Assembly (NCBI RefSeq): GCF_024138395.1
Contig: NZ_JAMYDU010000016.1
Span: 61,568 to 125,567 of the forward strand
Reading direction: 5' to 3'
Length of the DNA: 64,000 nt
Source: Pseudomonas mandelii
Lineage (GTDB): Bacteria > Pseudomonadota > Gammaproteobacteria > Pseudomonadales > Pseudomonadaceae
Shown: positions 40,897-49,388 of the stretch, one piece after another
How positions within the stretch are numbered: the first letter of the stretch is position 1
How the letters are laid out: every line of letters starts with the position of its first letter
Notes under the pieces: generated by a model
Told to the model about the DNA's origin: nothing
The model's database searches: none
The model's input: only the letters and a program-made list of their open reading frames with translations
Made by a program: the position numbers and the translations under genes

Positions 40897-42093
40897 ATGA
40901 ACCTTCGCACAATCCTGATTCTTGGTGCCTTGAGCGCTTTCGGTCCGCTGGCGATCGATTTCTATCTGCCGGCATTCCCGGCGATGGCGCTCGCTTTCGG
41001 CACCGACGAAAAACACGTTCAACTGACCCTGGCCGCCTATTTCCTCGGTCTGTCCATTGGCCAACTGGCGTACGGCCCGGTGGCGGATCGCTTTGGGCGA
41101 CGGATTCCCTTGCTGACAGGCGTCGGCTTGTTCACCGCCGCTTCATTGGCCTGTGCCTATGCGCCGACTCTGGAATGGCTGATCGGCGCACGTTTCGTCC
41201 AGGCGCTGGGCGGTTGCGCAGGCATGGTGATTGCGCGGGCGGTGGTCAGCGATAAATGCGATGCCGTGGGTTCGGCGAAGGTCTTTTCGCAGTTGATGCT
41301 GGTGATGGGCCTGGCACCGATTCTTGCGCCGATGCTGGGCGGGTTGCTGGTTAACACGACGGGCTGGCAATCGATCTTTCTGGTGCTGACCGGTTTCAGT
41401 GCACTGGCAGGGTTGGCGGTGGCCCTCGGGCTGCCGGAAAGTCTGCCGGCCCATGTGTCACGCCAACCGTTGTCGGGCGCGCTGCGTCAGTACGGTCGGT
41501 TGTTGGCGGATCCGATCTTCCTCGGTCATGCCCTGACCGGTGGCATCGCCATCGCCGGGATGTTTGCCTACATCGCCGGTTCACCGTTCGTCTTCATCAA
41601 ACTCTATGGTGTGCCGGCCGAGCATTTTGGCTGGCTGTTCGGCATTAACGCGGCGGGTTTCATTCTGGTTGCCCAGGTGAATGCCCGGATGCTGGCCAAG
41701 CGCGGCCCGACCTTTTTACTGGCGCGTACCGTCTGGCTCTATCTGGTGGGCGGTCTGGCCCTGTTGGCGGTCAGCGCGTTGCACACCGCGCAGTTGTGGC
41801 CGTTGCTGATTCCGCTTTTTCTCTGCATCGCCAGCCTGGGTTGTATTGTGCCCAACGCCTCGGCCTGCGCCATGAACGGGCAGGGCGCGCGGGCGGGCAG
41901 TGCCTCGGCGATGCTTGGTTGCCTGCAGTTCAGCGTCGCCGCCGGGGCCGCAGCATTGGTGGGTGTTTTGCACGATGGCAGCGCCATGCCGATGGCCATG
42001 GTCATCAGCCTGTGCGGGATTCTGGTGGTGAGCGCGGCGATGCTCACCCGGCGTTTGCAAAATGCCCGGGCGCTGGTGCAAGCCCAGGTCTGA
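40897..42093 (+). CDS. Bcr/CflA family MFS drug:H+ antiporter
   Basis: 398 residues from MNLRTILILGALSAFGPLAI; an ATG 16 codons earlier is in frame but starts with unlike sequence. About 12 membrane helices. Family signatures: FGPLAIDFYLPAFPAM, LSIGQLAYGPVADRFGRR (motif A between helices 2 and 3) and RFVQALGGCAGMVIARAVV. Members export chloramphenicol, bicyclomycin, sulfonamides or amino acids; the substrate here is unknown. Confidence 0.88.
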   Translation: MNLRTILILGALSAFGPLAIDFYLPAFPAMALAFGTDEKHVQLTLAAYFLGLSIGQLAYGPVADRFGRRIPLLTGVGLFTAASLACAYAPTLEWLIGARFVQALGGCAGMVIARAVVSDKCDAVGSAKVFSQLMLVMGLAPILAPMLGGLLVNTTGWQSIFLVLTGFSALAGLAVALGLPESLPAHVSRQPLSGALRQYGRLLADPIFLGHALTGGIAIAGMFAYIAGSPFVFIKLYGVPAEHFGWLFGINAAGFILVAQVNARMLAKRGPTFLLARTVWLYLVGGLALLAVSALHTAQLWPLLIPLFLCIASLGCIVPNASACAMNGQGARAGSASAMLGCLQFSVAAGAAALVGVLHDGSAMPMAMVISLCGILVVSAAMLTRRLQNARALVQAQV

Positions 42094-42101
42094 GGACGGA
42101 C

Positions 42102-42272
42102 TCAGCCAGCAGCGCGCTGCTGACGGTCGGGAATCTGATGGGGCGCGTGCAAACGCGCTTCAAGCGTTTTAGTGAAGGCCAAGGCTTCGGCTTCACTGCG
42201 AAACGTCACAGCGTGTTGATCCAGACGGACCTGCCAGCAGGATTTTGCCACTTCTTTGATCAGGATCTTCAT
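42102..42272 (-). CDS. Small conserved-looking protein, 56 residues
   Basis: Reads MKILIKEVAKSCWQVRLDQH then AVTFRSEAEALAFTKTLEARL and ends DRQQRAAG. AGGAG is correctly placed 7-8 bases before the ATG, codon use is normal for the region, and it is convergent with the MFS gene with an 8-base gap. The beta-beta-alpha appearance (short strands, then a helix rich in Ala/Glu) suggests a folded cytoplasmic protein. No function known to me. Confidence 0.65.
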   Translation of the reverse strand: MKILIKEVAKSCWQVRLDQHAVTFRSEAEALAFTKTLEARLHAPHQIPDRQQRAAG

Positions 42273-42391
42273 TGCTGAGCTCCTTTCGTAAAATGATTGT
42301 TCGCAGAGTTTTCGATTGTAGACCTGAATACGATCGTAATTATGACAACGGTCAATTCTCTGACTGACGGCAAAAGATCGCCATCATCCCC

Positions 42392-42491
42392 TGTAGGAGC
42401 TGCCGAAGGCTCGGGCCGCGTTCGGACGATCTTTTGATCTTGCTTTTTAGAACACTAAAATCAAAAGATCGCAGCCTCCGGCAGCTCCTAC
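42392..42491. repeat. Nested inverted repeat (GTAGGAGCTGCCGAAGGC family)
   Basis: Outer arms GTAGGAGCTGCCGAAGGCT and AGCCTCCGGCAGCTCCTAC, inner arms CGATCTTTTGAT and ATCAAAAGATCG. It ends three bases before the stop of the next reverse-strand gene. Halves of the same element appear at 58208-58322 in the opposite order. Confidence 0.88.
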
Positions 42492-42494
42492 TCT

Positions 42495-43508
42495 TCAGAA
42501 CCCTTCAAGCACAATTTTACCCTTGGACTTGCCGCTCTCCAACAGCTCATGGGCACGCCGCAGGTTGGCCGCGTTGATGGTTCCGAAGTGTTCGCCGACC
42601 GTGGTCTTCAGCGTGCCGGCATCGATCAGCCCCGCAACGCGGTTGAGCAATTTGTGTTGCTCGATCATGTCTGCGGTTTCGAACAGCGAGCGGGTGTACA
42701 TGAATTCCCAGTGCAGCGACAGGCTCTTGCGTTTGAGCTTGGTCACGTCCAGCGACTTCGGATCATCGATCAGCGCCAGTTTGCCTTGCGGTGCCAACGC
42801 CTCCACCAATTGGTCCAGGTGTTGATCGGTCTGAGTCAGGCTGGCGACGTGGGTCACCTGCTCGAACCCCGCACGTTTGAGTTCTTCACTCAGCGGCTGA
42901 CTATGATCGATCACCTGATCGGCGCCCAGGTCTCGCACCCAGCTCTGGGTTTGTGCACGGGAAGCGGTGCCAATGACCTTCAGCCCGGTGAGCTGGCTGG
43001 CCAATTGCGTGAGGATCGAACCCACACCGCCGGCGGCACCGACGATCAGCAGGCTCTGGCCCTCATCGGTTTTGCCTTCGCGCACTTGCAGGCGTTCGAA
43101 CAGCAGTTCCCACGCGGTGATGGCGGTTAGCGGCAGGGCGGCGGCTTCGGCGAAACCGAGTGTTTTCGGCATATGGCCGACGATGCGCTCGTCCACCACA
43201 TGCAACTCGCTATTGCCGCCGGCACGGGCGATGGAGCCGGCATAGAACACCTTGTCGCCGGCCTTGAACAAGGTCACTTCACTGCCGACAGCCTTGACCA
43301 CACCGGCCACGTCCCAGCCCAGCACCTTTGCCGTGCCACCTTCAGGCTGGACGTTCTGGCGAACCTTGGTGTCCACCGGGTTGACCGAGATGGCTTTGAC
43401 CTCCACCAACAGGTCGCGCGGGCCGGCGACCGGTTCTGGCAGTTCGATGTCTTGCAGGGATTTTTCGTCGCTGATGGGCAAGGACGCGTAGTAGGCAATG
43501 GCTTTCAT
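42495..43508 (-). CDS. Zinc-type alcohol dehydrogenase-like / quinone oxidoreductase
   Basis: 337 residues, medium-chain dehydrogenase family without the zinc-ligand set. N-terminal GroES-like domain (PDTK-like VNPVDTKVRQ, GWDVAGVVKAVGS) and NADPH-binding Rossmann motif VGAAGGVGS (about 157-165). ZADH/YhfP-like oxidoreductases reduce quinones or activated alkenes. A LysR gene starts 118 bases away on the other strand and probably controls it. Confidence 0.88.
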   Translation of the reverse strand: MKAIAYYASLPISDEKSLQDIELPEPVAGPRDLLVEVKAISVNPVDTKVRQNVQPEGGTAKVLGWDVAGVVKAVGSEVTLFKAGDKVFYAGSIARAGGNSELHVVDERIVGHMPKTLGFAEAAALPLTAITAWELLFERLQVREGKTDEGQSLLIVGAAGGVGSILTQLASQLTGLKVIGTASRAQTQSWVRDLGADQVIDHSQPLSEELKRAGFEQVTHVASLTQTDQHLDQLVEALAPQGKLALIDDPKSLDVTKLKRKSLSLHWEFMYTRSLFETADMIEQHKLLNRVAGLIDAGTLKTTVGEHFGTINAANLRRAHELLESGKSKGKIVLEGF

Positions 43509-43626
43509 GGTGGGTTCCTGAGAGGTAATGATTTCGATGGGACAGATGATTGGTTATTTCCCGGCAAGATAAAACCCGCTAAAAGAGCAGTCTCTTTCAA
43601 TATTTTTTTGATAATCGAGGCTGAGG

Positions 43627-44556
43627 ATGTTGCGTTTCGATGACTTGCAGTTGTTCGTTCGGGCCGCGGACCTGGGCAGTCTGTCGGCAGCGGCGCGGGG
43701 GATGGATATGTCGGCGGCGGTGGCCAGTGCGGCGTTGAAGCGCATCGAACAACAACTCGGCGCGCGCTTGCTCGCCCGTTCCACCCGCAGCCTGCGCCTG
43801 ACCGCGGAAGGTGAGGGTTTTCTGGAATACGCCCGGGCAGCCTTGAGCAATCTCGATGAGGGCCGCCGCTTGCTGGCCAGCGGGCAGGATCAGGTCAGCG
43901 GAATGTTGCAGCTGTCGGCGCCTTCGGATTTCGGGCGCAACCTGCTGTTGCCATGGCTCGACGAATTTCAGCGCGAGCATCCGAAACTCACGGTACGGTT
44001 GCTGCTGGGCGACCGCATCGCCGACCTGTTCCGCCAACCGGTGGACATTGCCCTGCGTTATGGCGAGCCGGAAGACTCGAGCCTGGTGGCGTTGCCCATC
44101 GCCCCGCAGAACCGTCGTGTGCTCTGTGCGGCGCCGAGTTACCTGGCCCGGCATGGCGAACCTCGGCATCTGGAGCAACTGGCCCAGCACAATTGCCTGT
44201 TGTTCATGCTCGGCAGCCGGGTTCACGATCACTGGAGTTTCCACGATGGCAAACGCGAAGTGAGCCTGACGGTCAGTGGCGATCGCTTCAGTGACGACGC
44301 CGATGTTGTGCGTCTGTGGGCCATAGCGGGGGCGGGGGTTGCCTATAAGTCCTGGCTTGATGTCGCCGCCGATGTGTTGGCCGGTCGATTGAAAGTGCTG
44401 ATGCCGGAGCTGCTTTGTGAGCGCGCACCGCTGAATTTGCTGTGCGCCCATCGCGCACAATTGAGTAAGCCGGTGAATCTTTTGCGGGAAATGCTTGCCA
44501 GCCGATGCGCTCATATAAGCAGTCAATTTCCGACGAAATCGGATGTCGATCATTAG
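43627..44556 (+). CDS. LysR-family transcriptional regulator
   Basis: 309 residues. N-terminal helix-turn-helix (LQLFVRAADLGSLSAAARGM then SAAVASAALKRIEQQLGARL) and a LysR substrate-binding domain (GMLQLSAPSDFGRNLLLPWL; VDIALRYGEPEDSSLVALPI). It belongs to the DmlR-like branch that often regulates a divergent oxidoreductase gene, matching its neighbour. Confidence 0.92.
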   Translation: MLRFDDLQLFVRAADLGSLSAAARGMDMSAAVASAALKRIEQQLGARLLARSTRSLRLTAEGEGFLEYARAALSNLDEGRRLLASGQDQVSGMLQLSAPSDFGRNLLLPWLDEFQREHPKLTVRLLLGDRIADLFRQPVDIALRYGEPEDSSLVALPIAPQNRRVLCAAPSYLARHGEPRHLEQLAQHNCLLFMLGSRVHDHWSFHDGKREVSLTVSGDRFSDDADVVRLWAIAGAGVAYKSWLDVAADVLAGRLKVLMPELLCERAPLNLLCAHRAQLSKPVNLLREMLASRCAHISSQFPTKSDVDH

Positions 44557-44871
44557 TCGCAGGCAAATAGCGAAATTTCTGTCAGGAACTATCACCACCA
44601 ATGGAGCCCCGAGGGCAGGAACCGGCGGTTAACCCGCTTATACTAGCGCCCGCCTCATGTACGCACCGTCGACCTCGCAATGGCGAGTTCAGGTTCGATT
44701 CGGTCATACCCGATGGTCATCACCGGACCTTCGTTGCACCCGCGAAGCATGGCCTGGGTGAGTGGGTGACTTTGCCCGGTTTATGGCGGTTTTCGCGTCT
44801 TGGCCGACGACACATTACTGGTCAAGATGTCTCTGAGCAGTAGACGAAACGATTCAACAGGGAGTGAATAC
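44557..44871. other. Gap between LysR and ArsR genes
   Basis: 315 bases without a convincing gene. TTATACTAG at 44639-44647 could be a -10 element. The ribosome site GGGAG of the ArsR gene lies at 44860-44864. Nothing else recognised. Confidence 0.45.
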
Positions 44872-45606
44872 ATGGAACATGCACCTTGCATCAGCCAGAT
44901 CGCCACATTGCTGGCTGACCCAAAGCGCAGCGCAATGATGTGGGCCTTGATGGACGGCTCGGCGCGGCAAACCGAAGAGCTGGCGCTGCTGGCCGGCCTG
45001 TCGCCGTCTTCGGCCAGTGCGCATTTAGGGCGTTTGTCCGCCGGAGGTCTGTTGAAAGTCGAAACCCGTGGCCGCAAACGGTTTTTCCGGCTTGCCGCGC
45101 CCGAAGTCGGCGCCGCGATAGAGGCCCTGGCCAGCGCGACCCTGGCCAGCGCGCCTAGGGACATTCCAGAGGTTTTCAAACGCACGAGCCCTATCGCCAA
45201 ACCTCAGGCGGCGCCTTCGTCATTGCTGCGAGCCAGGCTCTGTGAGGACCATCTGGGCGGCACCCTGGCCGCCGACCTCTACCAGCGTCTGCTGGATGCG
45301 GGCTGGATCGAGCAATTCGATCAGCGCGTCATGATCACTCACAAGGGCGCCACACAATTGGCGACGCATGGTGTGTTCATCCAGGCGCTGGCTCATCGCA
45401 ACAGCAGAGTCGCCTGCGCTTGCCCGGACTGGAGCGAAAGACGTCCGCACATGGGCGGTTCATTGGGCGCGGCGTTGTTGCAGCTGTTCATGCAATCGGG
45501 CTGGTTGAGCCTGCCCAACGATTCGCGAGCGTTGCAGATCACCCCTGCGGGGCAACGGGAAATCCATCGCTTCGCCAAGGAAACCGAGCTGGAAATGGCG
45601 CTTTAG
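44872..45606 (+). CDS. ArsR-family winged-helix regulator
   Basis: 244 residues from MEHAPCISQIATLLADPKRS. The ArsR helix-turn-helix occupies residues 1-85 (QTEELALLAGLSPSSASAHL then GRLSAGGLLKVETRGRKRFF). A long C-terminal half, more than double the usual ArsR size, contains CEDHLGGTLAADLYQRLLDA and a VACACPDWSERRPHMGG segment, which could bind a metal or small molecule. The following MFS gene is on the same strand 133 bases downstream and is a plausible target. Confidence 0.85.
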   Translation: MEHAPCISQIATLLADPKRSAMMWALMDGSARQTEELALLAGLSPSSASAHLGRLSAGGLLKVETRGRKRFFRLAAPEVGAAIEALASATLASAPRDIPEVFKRTSPIAKPQAAPSSLLRARLCEDHLGGTLAADLYQRLLDAGWIEQFDQRVMITHKGATQLATHGVFIQALAHRNSRVACACPDWSERRPHMGGSLGAALLQLFMQSGWLSLPNDSRALQITPAGQREIHRFAKETELEMAL

Positions 45607-45739
45607 ACCATTGAGGAGCGACGTCCGGGATTTGTTTCAGGCGTCGTTCAGAGCTGTGGCCAGGTCGCATCCAGCAATAACCCCCAGCCGCTATCGCGCA
45701 CACTCGATCCGGGGATTATCAGGATTGGGGGAATGTGGC

Positions 45740-47122
45740 ATGGACACACGAAGCTTCAGCGCGGCCGAACGACTGGAACGGCTGCCCATCAGCGGTTATC
45801 ACCGCATCATTTTCATCATCATTGCCCTGGCGTTTTTCTTCGACTCCATGGACTTGGCGATGATGACCTTTCTGCTCGGCTCGATCAAAACCGAGTTTGG
45901 CCTGAGTACGGCGCAGGCCGGGTTGCTGGCCAGTTCGAGTTTCTTCGGCATGGTTCTGGGCGCATCGCTGTCCGGCATGCTGGCCGACCGCTTCGGACGC
46001 AAACCGGTGTTCCAGTGGAGCATTGTGTTGTGGGGCATCGCCAGCTACCTGTGCTCCACGGCGCAGAATGTGGAAACGCTGACGCTGTTCCGAGTCTTGT
46101 TGGGGATCGGCATGGGCATGGAGTTTCCGATTGCCCAGTCGATGCTGTCCGAGCTGATTCCGGCCAAGAGACGTGGGCGTTATATCGCGTTGATGGATGG
46201 TTTTTGGCCACTCGGTTTCGTCGCGGCCGGGGTGCTGTCGTACTTCCTGTTGCCGGTGATTGGCTGGCGCGACATCTTTCTGGTGTTGGCGGTGCCGGCG
46301 GTGTTCGTCCTGGCGATTCGTTTTTTCATTCCCGAGTCACCGCGCTGGCTGGAGCAGGCCGGGCATCATGACGAGGCGGATAAGGTCTTGCTCGGTATTG
46401 AAGATCGGGTGCGGGCTTCTCTGGGCCATGTGCAGTTGCCTGAACCGATTCGTCTGCCTCGGGTGGCGAGTCAACCGGGCACTTTCTTCTCTGCGCTAGG
46501 GGAGATCTGGTCGCCGCAGTATCGCCAACGCACGATGATGATCTGGAGCGTGTGGTTCTTCGCCTTGCTGGGTTTTTATGGCCTGACGTCCTGGCTCAGC
46601 GCGTTGTTGCAACAATCGGGTTTCGCCGTGACCCAGTCGGTGTATTACACGGTGCTGATTTCCCTCGGCGGGATTCCCGGTTTTCTCATGGCTGCCTGGC
46701 TGGTGGAGCGTTGGGGGCGTAAACCGGTGTGCGTCGTGACGTTGCTCGGTGGCGGGGTCATGGCGTTTCTTTATGGCCAGAGTGCGGTGTTTGGCGGCAA
46801 CGTCAGTCTGTTGATTACCTCGGGGCTGCTGATGCAGTTCTTTCTGTTCGGCATGTGGGCGGTGCTTTACACCTACACCCCTGAGTTGTACCCGACGTCG
46901 GCACGCGCCACGGGTTCGGGGTTCGCGTCAGCCATCGGCCGCGTGGGGTCGTTGCTCGGGCCGTTGGTGACCGGGCTGGTGTTCCCGATGACCGGGCAGG
47001 GCGGGGTGTTTGCGCTGGGGGCGATGTGCTTTGCGATTGCGGCGGGGGTGGTATGGATGTTCGGGATGGAGACCCGGGGCAAGACGTTGGAGGAGTTGAG
47101 TGAGCCGGTGATTGTCAATTAA
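45740..47122 (+). CDS. MFS metabolite transporter (sugar porter / NiaP-like)
   Basis: 460 residues from MDTRSFSAAERLERLPISGY; GGGGGAATGTGGC precedes the ATG. Twelve membrane helices. Signatures: DSMDLAMMTFLL, GMLADRFGRKPVF (motif A), GIGMGMEFPIAQSMLSELIP, RFFIPESPRWLEQAG (PESPR of the sugar-porter group), and YTPELYPTSARATGSGF. This pattern is typical of SV2/NiaP-like proton symporters for aromatic acids, nicotinate or related metabolites. Substrate unknown. Confidence 0.88.
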   Translation: MDTRSFSAAERLERLPISGYHRIIFIIIALAFFFDSMDLAMMTFLLGSIKTEFGLSTAQAGLLASSSFFGMVLGASLSGMLADRFGRKPVFQWSIVLWGIASYLCSTAQNVETLTLFRVLLGIGMGMEFPIAQSMLSELIPAKRRGRYIALMDGFWPLGFVAAGVLSYFLLPVIGWRDIFLVLAVPAVFVLAIRFFIPESPRWLEQAGHHDEADKVLLGIEDRVRASLGHVQLPEPIRLPRVASQPGTFFSALGEIWSPQYRQRTMMIWSVWFFALLGFYGLTSWLSALLQQSGFAVTQSVYYTVLISLGGIPGFLMAAWLVERWGRKPVCVVTLLGGGVMAFLYGQSAVFGGNVSLLITSGLLMQFFLFGMWAVLYTYTPELYPTSARATGSGFASAIGRVGSLLGPLVTGLVFPMTGQGGVFALGAMCFAIAAGVVWMFGMETRGKTLEELSEPVIVN

Positions 47123-47139
47123 TCACCGCGTTATCGTTC

Positions 47140-47222
47140 TTCGCGGGCAAGCCTCGCTCCTACAAGTTCTGCATAGGTCGTGAGACTGACACTGGACCTG
47201 TAGGAGCGAGGCTTGCCCGCGA
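47140..47222. repeat. REP pair between convergent genes
   Basis: Arms 47140-47164 (reverse) and 47199-47222 (forward), between the MFS and adenine deaminase genes. Confidence 0.9.
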
Positions 47223-47230
47223 AGGCGGCC

Positions 47231-48184
47231 TTATGGTTTCACCAACCGCGCATCCAGGCTGTTCTGCGCCAAGCGCTTGGCCTGATCCTGGGTCATGCCC
47301 AGATCGGTGTACAGCGCATGGAAGTTCTCGGTGACGTACCCGCCGAAATAGGCCGGGTCATCAGAGTTCACCGTGACCTTCACACCGCGCTCGAGCATGT
47401 CGAGGATGTTGTGCTGGGACATGTGATCGAACACGCAGAGTTTGGTGTTCGACAACGGGCACACCGTCAGCGGGATCTGCTCGTCGATGATCCGCTGCAT
47501 CAAGCGCTCGTCTTCGATGGCGCGCACGCCATGGTCGATACGCTGGATTTTCAGCAAGTCGAGGGCTTCCCAGATGTACTCGGGCGGGCCTTCTTCACCG
47601 GCATGCGCCACGGTCAGGAAGCCTTCGTTGCGCGCACGATCGAACACCCGCTGGAACTTGCTCGGCGGGTGCCCCATCTCCGAACTGTCCAGGCCCACGG
47701 CGACAAACGCATCGCGGAACGGCAGCGCCTGGTCGAGGGTTTTCTGTGCTTCGTCTTCACTCAGGTGACGCAGGAAGCTGAGGATCAAACCGCTGGTGAT
47801 GCCCAGCTGCTGCTCGCCATCCTTCAGTGCGGCGGCGATGCCGTTGAGCACCACTTCGAACGGGATGCCACGGTCGGTGTGGGTTTGCGGGTCGAAGAAC
47901 GGTTCGGTGTGAATCACGTTCTGCGCCTTGCAGCGCAACAGGTAGGCCCAGGTCAGGTCGTAGAAGTCCTGAGAGGTGCGCAACACATCGGCGCCCTGGT
48001 AATACAGGTCGAGAAACTCTTGCAGATTATTGAAGGCGTAAGCCTTGCGCAGGGTTTCTACGTCGCTCCACGGCAGGGCGATCTTGTTGCGTTCGGCCAG
48101 GGCGAACAGCAGCTCAGGCTCCAGCGAACCTTCCAGGTGCAAGTGCAATTCTGCCTTGGGCAGAGCGTTCAGCCAGTCGTACAT
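47231..48184 (-). CDS. Adenine deaminase (adenosine deaminase family)
   Basis: 317 residues. Zinc-dependent amidohydrolase: ELHLHLEGSLEPE (first metal ligands), HAGEEGPPEYIWEAL, IDHGVRA and NSDDPAYFGGYV (catalytic Asp region). It is collinear with PA0148, which is reported to act on adenine rather than adenosine and gives hypoxanthine. Adjacent 2OG oxygenase, BMP transporter protein and 8-oxoguanine deaminase genes on the same strand point to purine scavenging. Confidence 0.88.
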   Translation of the reverse strand: MYDWLNALPKAELHLHLEGSLEPELLFALAERNKIALPWSDVETLRKAYAFNNLQEFLDLYYQGADVLRTSQDFYDLTWAYLLRCKAQNVIHTEPFFDPQTHTDRGIPFEVVLNGIAAALKDGEQQLGITSGLILSFLRHLSEDEAQKTLDQALPFRDAFVAVGLDSSEMGHPPSKFQRVFDRARNEGFLTVAHAGEEGPPEYIWEALDLLKIQRIDHGVRAIEDERLMQRIIDEQIPLTVCPLSNTKLCVFDHMSQHNILDMLERGVKVTVNSDDPAYFGGYVTENFHALYTDLGMTQDQAKRLAQNSLDARLVKP

Positions 48185-48265
48185 TTTTGAAATCTCATCA
48201 GGTGCAATGAGGGCATTCTACAGATGCCCGCAGAAACAATTAGCAAAACCTGACCAGCCGGTTCA

Positions 48266-49231
48266 TTACACGGCTTGCTGTTCCCGTCGATAGGCGTAGG
48301 TATCGGCAAAGCGCGACAGCAGGAACTCGGCGCAGGTGGTGGCCGGATACTTCGCCGGATGCCGTTCGTCCTGGCAACCGGGCAGGCATTCGATGGGCGT
48401 GTCGGGGTGCGGTTCGGCAAAGAACGGCATCGAGTACCGATCCACCCCCAGCGGGCTGATCACCCGATGCGGCGTCGACAGGTAACGGTCGTTGCTCCAG
48501 CGCGCCATCATGTCGCCGAGATTGACCACAAACGTGCCTTCGATCGGCGGTGCATCGATCCATTCGCCCTGCACGTTGCGCACTTGCAGGCCACCGGCGG
48601 CATCCTGATAGAGCAGGGTGATGCAGCCGTAATCGGTGTGAGCGCCGGCACCTTGCTGATCTTCAGTGCTGGCAGTGTGGCGCGGAGGGTAATGAATCAT
48701 CCGCAGCACGCTGACCGGTTGTTCGAAACGGCTATCGAAGAAATCATGCTCGATGCCCAACGCCAGGGTCATGGCTCGCAGCAGGGTTTGGGCGAGCGCC
48801 TGCATGTCGACGTAGTGTTGCTCCATCAGCGATTCCCAACCGGGCATCGATGGATGACGGTTGGGGCCGCGCAAAGGTTTTTCCGCAATAACCTCGGGAT
48901 GATCGGCCGGCAGGTGCAGGCCCATGTCGAAGGTTTCTTTCAGATCGCTGGGTTTGCTCGGGTCGAGTTGCTCGGTGGCGATGGCGCCATAGCCGCGATG
49001 GTGGCGGGTTTGAGTGATGTCGATCTTGAGTTTTTCGGCGGTAGGCAGGGCGAAGAAACGTTGGGCATGGTCGAGCACGGCGTCGATGCGCGACGGGGCG
49101 ATCGGGTGGCCCTTGATATAGAAAAAGCCCCAGTCACGGCAGGCGCTGTCGATTTGAAGGGCGACCGATTGCCAGGCGTTTTGATCAGCGCTGTAGAGCG
49201 GGCTGATGTCGATGATCGGGAGGCTGTTCAT
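48266..49231 (-). CDS. 2-oxoglutarate/Fe(II)-dependent oxygenase (isopenicillin-N-synthase-like)
   Basis: 321 residues. N-terminal DIOX_N region (LPIIDISPLYSADQ; RDWGFFYIKGHPI; HRGYGAIATEQLDPSKPSDL then KETFDMG). The C-terminal jelly roll has the metal triad: AHTDYGCITLLYQ (His and Asp), STPHRVISP (His), and the 2OG-binding Arg-x-Ser in DRYSMPFF. It would hydroxylate or oxidise a small molecule, possibly a purine, with O2 and 2-oxoglutarate. Equivalent to PA0147. Substrate unknown. Confidence 0.88.
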   Translation of the reverse strand: MNSLPIIDISPLYSADQNAWQSVALQIDSACRDWGFFYIKGHPIAPSRIDAVLDHAQRFFALPTAEKLKIDITQTRHHRGYGAIATEQLDPSKPSDLKETFDMGLHLPADHPEVIAEKPLRGPNRHPSMPGWESLMEQHYVDMQALAQTLLRAMTLALGIEHDFFDSRFEQPVSVLRMIHYPPRHTASTEDQQGAGAHTDYGCITLLYQDAAGGLQVRNVQGEWIDAPPIEGTFVVNLGDMMARWSNDRYLSTPHRVISPLGVDRYSMPFFAEPHPDTPIECLPGCQDERHPAKYPATTCAEFLLSRFADTYAYRREQQAV

Positions 49232-49278
49232 GCGATTGTCCTGAAGAGTACGCAGATTGACAAAACACTGCAGAGCCC

Positions 49279-49368
49279 TGTGGGAGCGGGCTTGCCCGCG
49301 ATAGCGAACTGACAGTCAACAATGATGCTGAATGTGATGGCCTCATCGCGGGCAAGCCCGCTCCCACA
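49279..49368. repeat. REP pair (TGTGGGAGCGGGCTTGCCCG)
   Basis: Inverted arms 49279-49302 and 49345-49368, between the oxygenase and BMP genes. Confidence 0.9.
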
Positions 49369-49388
49369 GGGTTTCGTGTCTGACTAAG

